64,000 bases of DNA from Bryobacteraceae bacterium (lineage in GTDB: Bacteria > Acidobacteriota > Terriglobia > Bryobacterales > Bryobacteraceae). Within the stretch, counting starts at the first letter, position 1; each line of letters opens with the position of its first letter. Where the stretch lies: positions 124,001 to 188,000 of the forward strand of contig JANWVO010000048.1 in assembly GCA_025056865.1 (NCBI GenBank). The letters are read 5' to 3'. Under the pieces are notes generated by a model. It saw nothing but the letters and a program-made list of their open reading frames with translations, did not search any database and had not been told where the DNA came from. The translations under genes were made by a program, and so were the position numbers. This document shows positions 18,726 to 24,422 of this stretch, one piece after another.

Positions 18726-19418
18726 CTATTCGCTCACATGGAACGTGGCGACGAAGGCGTTGCGCTTGTAGGGCAGCGACCAGCGCACGCCGAGATCCTG
18801 TCGGGAATCGCCGTCGAAGCGGTTCTCCAGCGTGAAGGCCGCCATCGCATGGTCGGTCTTCGCCAGCGGCGGGTAAAAGGTCTCCTCGTGTCCGCACACC
18901 TTGTCGCCTGCTTCAATGGCGCGCGTGCGGATGGCCGCCAGCGTCCCGGCGGTGAAGGACACGCGCGTCTCGTGGATGCTTTCCCCTTCGATGCGGAACT
19001 CGATCGGCATCGTGTACTCGCGCACCACGCGCTCCAGCAGGTCGCCGGTCATCCGCTGCGCAAAGCGCCGCAGTGCGAACCGCTGCTCCGGCGTGGCCCG
19101 CTCGTCATAGATCAGCACGGAATAGACGGGGTAAGGCTCGCCGGTGAGATCGCCAAGCGTGGAACGCGCCTTCACCGCCGCGGCCACTTTCAGCCCGTCC
19201 AGCCGCACGCCATCCACCTGCCCGCGTTCAATCTGCCATCCGAAGACGGCGAGGTTGCCTACAAGCTGCACTTCGCTGTTGATGAAGCACGAGCCGGCGT
19301 TGACGTCCGCCGAGCGCGCCTCCACGTAAATGCCATTGGCTTCGATCGACGGCGCCGCGCCCCAGCCGATGGCCGCCGCGACCGCAAGGGACAGTCCCAG
19401 TCTCGTCCACGCAGTCAT
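18726..19418 (-). CDS. Secreted DUF1326 domain protein
   Basis: A 230-residue exported protein. Signal peptide MTAWTRLGLSLAVAAAIGWG is followed by the DUF1326-type core: YVEARSADVNAGSCFI, EVQLVGNLAVFGWQIERG, DGLKVAAAVKA and VLIYDERATPEQRFALRR. Two ATGs are adjacent (19421 and 19418). GGGAGG sits 4 bases before the first and 7 before the second, favouring 19418. The biochemical role of DUF1326 is not established. Three cysteines are present, one inside the conserved AGSCFI motif. The gene stands alone and ends at a hairpin. Confidence 0.85.
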   Translation of the reverse strand: MTAWTRLGLSLAVAAAIGWGAAPSIEANGIYVEARSADVNAGSCFINSEVQLVGNLAVFGWQIERGQVDGVRLDGLKVAAAVKARSTLGDLTGEPYPVYSVLIYDERATPEQRFALRRFAQRMTGDLLERVVREYTMPIEFRIEGESIHETRVSFTAGTLAAIRTRAIEAGDKVCGHEETFYPPLAKTDHAMAAFTLENRFDGDSRQDLGVRWSLPYKRNAFVATFHVSE

Positions 19419-19586
19419 CATCGAACCTCCCAGTTCCGGCCCTGCCCAGCGAGGGCCTGTTTGGTTTGATTCAATTATAGTGCGGAGAGATTCCCGGGAG
19501 CCGGACAACAAGAAGGCCGCGGCACCGGGCCGCGGCCTGTCCATGCACTGCCAGTGGGAAACTCGGCGCCGGGCAGCGAGGATCTG

Positions 19587-20069
19587 CTAGATGGGAGCAG
19601 GCGCGGGCGGGCGCTTCTGCTCCATGCGCTGTTTGCGGAACTCCTGGAACTCGCGCATGCGCGGACCCATCATTGGGCCGGGCTGCATGCGCGGTCGCCG
19701 CTTCTGCAACTCCTGGAACTGCTCCGGCGTGAGCACGGCGCGCAGGCGCAGCGTCATCTGGCCCATCGTCTTCGTCAGCTCGCTGCGCGCCGCGGCCAGC
19801 CGCTCGATGGCCTGGCTGGCCAGCGCCGGGTTGGGCGACTGTTCCGCGAACAGGTCCGCAAACTGCGCCTCCGCCTTCTGAAGCGCGGCGCGCTGATCGA
19901 TCAGACGGTCGCGGTACTCCTGGAGGATCGACCGGATCTGCTTCTTCTGGTCATCCGTCAGATTCAGATCCCGCGCGATCGGGGAATCCCACCAGTTGAA
20001 GAACTCGGGCGGCGCCTGCGCAAACAGCGCACCCGTAAACAACAGGGCAAACAGTATCCGGCGAATCAT
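19587..20069 (-). CDS. Spy/CpxP-like periplasmic protein
   Basis: A 160-residue exported helical protein. Signal peptide MIRRILFALLFTGALFAQ, then DLNLTDDQKKQIRSILQEY and later VLTPEQFQELQKRRP, the paired LTxxQ-type motifs of the Spy/CpxP/zinc-resistance family. The long helical middle is rich in charged residues, and the tail is Met/Pro/Arg-rich (RMQPGPMMGPRM). Family members are small chaperones or stress sensors in the periplasm. It is third in the sigma operon, and its ATG overlaps the anti-sigma stop by 4 bases, so it is likely controlled by that sigma factor. Confidence 0.85.
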   Translation of the reverse strand: MIRRILFALLFTGALFAQAPPEFFNWWDSPIARDLNLTDDQKKQIRSILQEYRDRLIDQRAALQKAEAQFADLFAEQSPNPALASQAIERLAAARSELTKTMGQMTLRLRAVLTPEQFQELQKRRPRMQPGPMMGPRMREFQEFRKQRMEQKRPPAPAPI

Positions 20070-20542
20070 TGCTTCTGAACCTCGTTGTCCGTGCCTGCCA
20101 CAAACAGCCCCATGAGCGGTTCGGCGGCCAGCGGCGTCTCCCGGGCCAGCATCGTGGCCAGGTCCTCGAACAGTTGCTCGTCGGAGAGGTGCGCGACATC
20201 ATGGGCCGCCGGCGGCGTCGAGGGCGGCTGGGCAGGGCGGTACAGCAGCACGCCTGCAAGCACCGCGCCGGCCAGCGCGCCTGCCTGCAAAGCCCGCCAT
20301 ACGGGCCGCCGGCGTCCGTTGCCGATCTGCGCCCACACGGCGGCGCGCTGTGCTCTCAGCCGTCCGGCGTCCGGCGGAGCGGGCTGCGCCGCCAGCAGCC
20401 GCGCCCGCTGCGCCTTCAGCTCCGCGAACCGCGCCGAGCAGGCGGGACAGGCGTGTAGGTGGCGGTTGTCGGCCTCGCTGCCAGCCCCATAGAGTTCCAG
20501 CAGGAGGCGCTCGTCGTCCAGGTGATCAATAGGCTGCGTCAT
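20066..20542 (-). CDS. Putative membrane-anchored anti-sigma factor
   Basis: A 158-residue protein with an N-terminal zinc-finger-like motif (RHLHACPACSARF; H-x3-C-x2-C), a positively charged linker, one membrane helix at about 82-103 (ALQAGALAGAVLAGVLLY) and a short periplasmic tail with DEQLFEDLATML. This is the ZAS layout for ECF anti-sigma factors: the cytoplasmic domain would hold the sigma factor and the outer tail would sense stress. Stop and start codons overlap by 4 bases with both neighbours, giving strict translational coupling of sigma, anti-sigma and CpxP-like protein. Confidence 0.85.
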   Translation of the reverse strand: MTQPIDHLDDERLLLELYGAGSEADNRHLHACPACSARFAELKAQRARLLAAQPAPPDAGRLRAQRAAVWAQIGNGRRRPVWRALQAGALAGAVLAGVLLYRPAQPPSTPPAAHDVAHLSDEQLFEDLATMLARETPLAAEPLMGLFVAGTDNEVQKQ

Positions 20543-21129
20543 GCGCGCCCTCCCCGGCTCATGCCGTACAACTCCTTCAATTCCTCCCTCAGTTTGGCCA
20601 CCGCCCGCGCCAGGTGGGCCTTCACCGTGCCCACGTCCAGCCCAAGCTGGGAGGCGATCTCTTCCAGCGGCAGATCCTCGAAATGCCGCAGGATGAAAAC
20701 GGCCCGCTGCCGTGCCGACAGCCGTTCCAGCGCAGCCGCCAGCCGCGCGCCGATCTCCTTCGCGAAGACCTGCGCCTCCCCGTCCGGCTCAGCCGAAGGA
20801 GCCATGGCGAGGATCAGCTCTTCGTCCTCGCCATCAGGCCGCTTGCGCCAGAACTGCCAGCGGCGCGACCGCAGCCGGTCCAGGCAGGTGTTGACCGCGA
20901 TGCGCGTCACCCACCGCGCCGGATCTTCCAGCTCCGCTGATGTCCGCCCCCAGGCCTGATAGGCCTTCAGGAACACGTCCTGCGTGGCCGAACCGGCCTC
21001 GTCGCTGTCGCCCAGCATCCGCTGGCACAGCCGGAAGATGCGCGCCTGCTCGGCCAGCATCCACGACGAAAAGTCCGACGGCGCGGAAGCGGCCCGCGCG
21101 GCGGCGACGGAATCGGCCATCGAACTCAT
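20539..21129 (-). CDS. ECF-type RNA polymerase sigma factor
   Basis: A 196-residue sigma-70 family ECF factor. Region 2 is AEQARIFRLCQRMLGDSDEAGSATQDVFLKAYQ with a WVTRIAVNTCLDRLR block. Region 4 is LSARQRAVFILRHFEDLPLEEIASQLGLDVGTVKAHLARA, a clear helix-turn-helix. The start is ATG 21129 after AGGGA; ATG 21120 is possible. It is first of three overlapping genes, followed by its probable anti-sigma factor. An ECF-like promoter is visible just upstream, suggesting autoregulation. Confidence 0.93.
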   Translation of the reverse strand: MSSMADSVAAARAASAPSDFSSWMLAEQARIFRLCQRMLGDSDEAGSATQDVFLKAYQAWGRTSAELEDPARWVTRIAVNTCLDRLRSRRWQFWRKRPDGEDEELILAMAPSAEPDGEAQVFAKEIGARLAAALERLSARQRAVFILRHFEDLPLEEIASQLGLDVGTVKAHLARAVAKLREELKELYGMSRGGRA

Positions 21130-21141
21130 CCTATTCCCTGT

Positions 21142-21168
21142 GACGGGCTTTCCGCCGCGGGGTTTACA
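21142..21168 (-). promoter_or_regulatory. Candidate ECF-type promoter of the sigma operon
   Basis: On the minus strand TGTAAAC (21168-21162) is followed after exactly 16 bases by CGTC (21145-21142). Many autoregulated ECF promoters have an AAC element and a CGTC/CGTA element at this spacing. The implied transcript start leaves only a short leader before the sigma ATG at 21129. The fit is by eye only. Confidence 0.4.
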
Positions 21169-21248
21169 GCGCATCCGGATTCTCAGCACCACCGGGCGCC
21201 CCCGCCTGCCTGCGCGCCCGGCGGCGGATTCAGTACACTGGCGGCAGC

Positions 21249-21614
21249 ATGTCTCCCTACCTTGTGCTTCTTGCCATTGGCGTGGTGGCCGGGATTCTGG
21301 GCGGGATGTTCGGCATTGGCGGCGGGCTGGTGATCGTGCCCGCCCTCATCCTGCTGCTCAAGATGCCGCACTTCGACGCCGTAGGCACTTCGCTGGCGGC
21401 GCTCATTCCGCCGGTGGGGCTGCTGGGCGCCATCGAGTACTACCGCAACGGCCACATGAACCTTCTTTACGCTGCTCTCGTGGCCGCGGGTCTCTTCGTC
21501 GGCTTCTATTTCGGCGCCCGCATCACGCTCGGAATGCCCCCGGAGACGGCCCGGCGCATCTACGCCGTGTTCCTGCTCGTCGTGTCCCTGCGGATGCTGG
21601 TGGCGGGCAAGTGA
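21249..21614 (+). CDS. Half-size TauE/SafE family permease
   Basis: A 121-residue membrane protein with four predicted helices. It begins with the TauE/SafE motif GVVAGILGGMFGIGGGLVIVPAL, followed by GTSLAALIPPVGLLGA. Full TauE/SafE exporters are about 250 residues with two such repeats; this protein contains only one, so a dimer would be needed to rebuild the usual fold. The family moves sulfite, sulfoacetate or other organosulfur anions; the substrate here is unknown. The gene is complete, with start MSPYLVLLAIG and stop before the tRNA. Confidence 0.85.
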   Translation: MSPYLVLLAIGVVAGILGGMFGIGGGLVIVPALILLLKMPHFDAVGTSLAALIPPVGLLGAIEYYRNGHMNLLYAALVAAGLFVGFYFGARITLGMPPETARRIYAVFLLVVSLRMLVAGK

Positions 21615-21663
21615 GGCCCGCGGACGAAATGTGCCGCGCGGCTGCGCGGGACTGTGCGCTATA

Positions 21664-21683
21664 GTGGTGAATGAAGTCACCAC
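21664..21683 (+). other. Inverted repeat in the tRNA-Cys 5' leader
   Basis: Perfect 7-bp inverted repeat GTGGTGA-N6-TCACCAC ending 5 bases before the mature tRNA 5' end. A TATAGT at 21660-21665 could be the tRNA -10 box, in which case the repeat would straddle or follow the transcription start. It could be a processing hairpin, a weak terminator for tauE, or chance. Confidence 0.35.
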
Positions 21684-21688
21684 CAGGC

Positions 21689-21763
<75 letters not shown>

Positions 21764-21837
21764 GCCTCCTTCGCGGAATCCCTCACCCTGCGGCCATGCT
21801 TCCGTCCCTCACGGACAGCCGGCGCTGAAAGGAACGC

Positions 21838-22770
21838 ATGCAAACCGCGCCCCTGCCCGCCGAGCTGCTCGACGCCATCCTGGAAACGGCCTCCCGGTAT
21901 TCCACCGCTGAACTGGCCGCCGCCGCTGCGCGCCTCTCGGAGGCCTACCGCAAGGGGCTGCCGCCCCGGCTGAACTCCGCCGTGGACAGGGCGGCTTATC
22001 TGGTCACCCGCCTGCCTGCCACCTACGCGGCGCTGCGCCGTGCCGCGGCGGAGCTGCCGTTTCAGCCCGGGTCGTGGCTGGATCTGGGCGCGGGCGCCGG
22101 TGCGGCAGCCTGGGTGGCCCCGTGCCCGGTGACCCTGGTGGACCAGAACCCCGGCTGGCCGGACTTCCGCCCCGCGACGCGCGTGCACGCCGACCTGACG
22201 AAGCTGCCGGATCTCGAGCCGCATGACGTGGTCAGCATCGCCTATGCGCTCAACGAGCTCACGCCCACGCCACGGCGCTGGCTGATCGACGAAGCCTGGC
22301 GCCTCGCGCGCCGCGCGCTCGTCCTCGTGGAACCGGGCACTCCCGAAGGCTTCCGCCATGTCGTCGAGGCGCGGAAGCAGTTGATCGAGGCAGGGGCGGA
22401 AATCCACGCGCCCTGCCCGCACTCCGCACCATGCCCGCTGGAGGGGACGGACTGGTGCCACTTCGCCGTGCGGGTGGAGCGCACGCGCCTCCATCGGCAA
22501 CTGAAGGGCGGCACGCTCGGCTACGAGGACGAGAAATTCTCCTACGTGGTGGCGCTCCGCGGAGGCGCCCGGCCCGCCGAAGGCCGCGTGCTCCGCCACC
22601 CGGAAGTGCAACGGAATCTGATCCGGCTGACGGTCTGCGCCCCGGAACGGATCGAGGTGCAGACCGTGACGCGCCGCGACCCCCGCTGGCGGGCCGCCAG
22701 AAAGGTCTCCTGGGGCGACCGCTGGCCTGTCCTCCCGCCGCCGGAAACCAGCGTGCCTGACGAGGATTGA
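21838..22770 (+). CDS. Rsm22-type small ribosomal subunit methyltransferase
   Basis: A 310-residue class I methyltransferase of the Rsm22/METTL17 family, thought to act in small-subunit assembly. The SAM site is WLDLGAGAGAAAW. Later come LTKLPDLEPHDVVSIAYALNEL and LVLVEPGTPEGFR. The cysteine cluster CPHSAPCPLEGTDWCHF is the conserved metal or Fe-S binding block of the family. The C-terminal domain has RVLRHPEVQRNLIRLTVC. The ATG at 21838 follows AAAGGAA. It is 10 bases upstream of the LolA gene and probably co-transcribed with it. Confidence 0.88.
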   Translation: MQTAPLPAELLDAILETASRYSTAELAAAAARLSEAYRKGLPPRLNSAVDRAAYLVTRLPATYAALRRAAAELPFQPGSWLDLGAGAGAAAWVAPCPVTLVDQNPGWPDFRPATRVHADLTKLPDLEPHDVVSIAYALNELTPTPRRWLIDEAWRLARRALVLVEPGTPEGFRHVVEARKQLIEAGAEIHAPCPHSAPCPLEGTDWCHFAVRVERTRLHRQLKGGTLGYEDEKFSYVVALRGGARPAEGRVLRHPEVQRNLIRLTVCAPERIEVQTVTRRDPRWRAARKVSWGDRWPVLPPPETSVPDED

Positions 22771-22780
22771 GGAGCCGCCG

Positions 22781-23407
22781 ATGCGCGTTGCCAGCCTGCT
22801 GCTGCCGTTGCTGGCGGCCACCGCGTGCGGGGCGGATCTCGCCGCCGTGCTGCGCGCCGTAGAGCAGCGCTACAACCGGGCCGCCACGCTGGAAGCCGAC
22901 TTCGAGCAGCGGCACCTCGTCGGCGGCCGCCCTCGCCGGATTGAGGCCGGCCGCCTCGTGCTGCGCAAGCCCGGCCGCATGCGCTGGCAGTATTCCCAGC
23001 CCCCGGGCAAGCTCTTCGTGTGTGACGGCAGGTGGGTGTGGCTGTACTCGCCAGAGGCCCGGGAGGTGGAAAAGGCGCGTCTGAAAGAGACCGAGGATTT
23101 CCGTGCGCCGCTCGCCTTCCTTCTGGGGCGGCTCGATTTCCGGCGCGCGTTCGGAACCTTCGAGGTGTCGGAGGCGGACGGGGCGCTCGTCCTCCGGGCG
23201 TGGCCGAAGTCGGACCGGGCGCCTTTTGACCGCGTGGATTTCACTCTCGGCGCGGACTTCGCCATCCGGCGGCTGCTTGTGCAGGCGCCCGATGGCACGG
23301 CAATGGAGTTCCTGTTTTCCAATGAGCGGCTGAACGTGGCCGTGCCGGAGTCTGCCTTCCGCTTTGCGCCCCCTGCCGGCGTTCCAGTGATCGAGTCCGA
23401 ACCGTAG
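22781..23407 (+). CDS. lolA: LolA-type outer-membrane lipoprotein carrier
   Basis: A 208-residue periplasmic protein. Signal peptide MRVASLLLPLLAATACGA, then EQRYNRAATLEADFEQRHL, LVLRKPGRMRWQYSQPPGKLF, DGRWVWLYSPEAREVE and FRAPLAFLLGRLDF, all standard LolA positions. LolA ferries lipoproteins from the LolCDE complex to the outer membrane, which fits the Gram-negative envelope implied by lpxB. Some LolA-family proteins serve other lipids, so the symbol is assigned by family. It is in a likely operon with the Rsm22-type gene. Confidence 0.88.
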   Translation: MRVASLLLPLLAATACGADLAAVLRAVEQRYNRAATLEADFEQRHLVGGRPRRIEAGRLVLRKPGRMRWQYSQPPGKLFVCDGRWVWLYSPEAREVEKARLKETEDFRAPLAFLLGRLDFRRAFGTFEVSEADGALVLRAWPKSDRAPFDRVDFTLGADFAIRRLLVQAPDGTAMEFLFSNERLNVAVPESAFRFAPPAGVPVIESEP

Positions 23408-23488
23408 GGTTTGCGCACCGCGAATCAGGGGAGTGCAACTTCAGCGCGGCTCTGCGGGGATCCTCTGCTGCAACCGCCCGGAAATGCA

Positions 23489-23519
23489 GGCAGACGTGCT
23501 TTGGAGGCAGATCTGCTTT
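23489..23519 (+). repeat. Two-copy direct repeat upstream of the small secreted ORF
   Basis: GGCAGA-N2-TGCTTT occurs at 23489-23502 and again at 23506-23519, a 17-base period with 12 of 14 positions identical. The second copy contains the 10-base palindrome GCAGATCTGC (23507-23516). The repeat ends 35 bases before the ATG at 23555 and could be a regulator-binding site. Confidence 0.5.
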
Positions 23520-23554
23520 CAGGGAAGGCGAGACGCGAAAGGAGGGTTCAAACG

Positions 23555-23866
23555 ATGAAAAAGCGGATGGCAATGCTGATTCTCGCGATGTTCACGCTCG
23601 GGTCATCGGCAGCTCAGCCGGCGCGGAACTAGAACCCGGGCCTTGGATCTGGCCAGATGCATGGCAAACGGCAAGGTGAGAAGACGGGGCCACAAGATGG
23701 TTCTGGCCCCGTCCACAACCCCGGTACCGGCAGCGGTGCCGGAAGAGGCCCGAAGGGTCCGCGTAGAGAGCCAGCTTCTTTTCCCGGCGGCGGGTGCATG
23801 GCGATGCACGCTCGTCCGCCGCTCCACAGCCGGCCCGATCATGGTACTTTCAGACGGACTCCGTAG
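23555..23866 (+). pseudogene. Small secreted Gly-rich protein interrupted by an in-frame amber codon
   Basis: A strong ribosome site (AAAGGAGGG) precedes ATG 23555. The first 25 codons encode a signal peptide (MKKRMAMLILAMFTLGSSAA, then QPARN) and end at TAG 23630-23632. The same frame stays open for 77 further codons to TAG 23864-23866 and reads as low-complexity Gly/Pro/Arg sequence (KTGPQDGSGPVHNPGTGS, GAGRGPKGPRREP), typical of small secreted acidobacterial proteins as I recall them. A 25-residue product would be a bare signal peptide. I read this as a gene broken by a nonsense mutation; a sequencing error, stop readthrough or chance open frame remain possible. Confidence 0.5.
23683..23713 (+). 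other. Ten-bp perfect stem-loop downstream of the amber codon
   Basis: GACGGGGCCA (23683-23692) pairs completely with TGGCCCCGTC (23704-23713) around an 11-base loop. It lies 50 bases after the in-frame TAG. No T-run follows, so it is not an ordinary terminator. Confidence 0.5.
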
Positions 23867-23904
23867 TCCGCCGGTCGGTGTTCTTCCATTGACCACCCCC
23901 GGCA

Positions 23905-23925
23905 AAAGTACTTAGATGGTACTTT
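23905..23925 (+). promoter_or_regulatory. Inverted repeat before the PilZ gene (operator candidate)
   Basis: AAAGTAC-TTAGATG-GTACTTT, a perfect 7-bp inverted repeat with 7-base spacer. One extra half-site in the longer context ATGGTACTTT lies at 23841-23850. The right arm ends 10 bases before the GTG at 23936 and covers most of the in-frame TTG at 23924. Confidence 0.4.
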
Positions 23926-23935
23926 GGACAAAGCG

Positions 23936-24268
23936 GTGAGCGAAAAGCGCCGAACGAAAAGGTACGAACTGCAACTGCCTGTCGAAGTCATCCGGGTATC
24001 CGGCCAGCCCGCCAGATGGTCTCTCGTCAGCATCAACATCAGCTCCAGGGGCGTGCTCGTGATGGATCCGGAAGAACGGCTCCGGCGCGGGCAGGCTGTT
24101 GAGTTCCTCATCCGCCTGCCCACCGGGAGCAACGGCATCGAAGTGCTCGTCCACTGCCTTGGCAACGTGGTCCGCTGTGATGCCGCGCGCAAGGCGGCCG
24201 CGCTCACCCTCCAGCGATACGAATTCTTAAGGTCTCCCGCCTCGGCCGCGGCTGCGGCCGGACGATGA
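23936..24268 (+). CDS. PilZ domain protein
   Basis: A 110-residue single-domain PilZ protein, a probable cyclic-di-GMP receptor. The RxxxR element lies in SEKRRTKRYELQLPVEV, and the second motif is NISSRGVLV (an N/D-x-S-x-x-G form). The start is GTG 23936; a TTG at 23924 would add four residues but lies inside an inverted repeat. The Ala-rich tail (RSPASAAAAAGR) is probably disordered. The HD-GYP phosphodiesterase at 15.7-16.9 kb degrades the same messenger but is not linked. It may act on motility, exopolysaccharide or transcription; the partner is unknown. Confidence 0.88.
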   Translation: MSEKRRTKRYELQLPVEVIRVSGQPARWSLVSINISSRGVLVMDPEERLRRGQAVEFLIRLPTGSNGIEVLVHCLGNVVRCDAARKAAALTLQRYEFLRSPASAAAAAGR

Positions 24269-24422
24269 GCCTCCGGCCCTGCCCGATATCTCTTCACAGG
24301 CGCGCCTCGGGGCAGGCCACCTGACCCGCCCGGACAAACCGTTACAATTCAGCTCAGGCGTTGCCGGTTGACGCCGGAGTGCGGCTGCGCTACCTTTGCA
24401 AAGAAAAGGCGAAAATCGTCCG

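Larger units (their letters stand above)
23408..23935 (+). other. Repeat-rich interval between lolA and the PilZ gene
   Basis: A 528-base stretch with no intact gene longer than 25 codons. It holds a two-copy direct repeat (23489-23519), a stop-interrupted small ORF (23555-23866), a 10-bp perfect stem with 11-base loop (23683-23692 with 23704-23713), a 6-bp stem CGGACT-N4-AGTCCG (23855-23870), the direct repeat ATGGTACTTT at 23841-23850 and 23916-23925, and the inverted repeat AAAGTAC-N7-GTACTTT (23905-23925). Confidence 0.6.

Noticed and set aside
23633-23935. Cyclic-di-GMP (GEMM) riboswitch before the PilZ gene
   Set aside because: A GGCAAAC string occurs at 23663-23669, but the conserved partner elements and tetraloop-receptor arrangement are not found. 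Hairpins present do not fit the known class.
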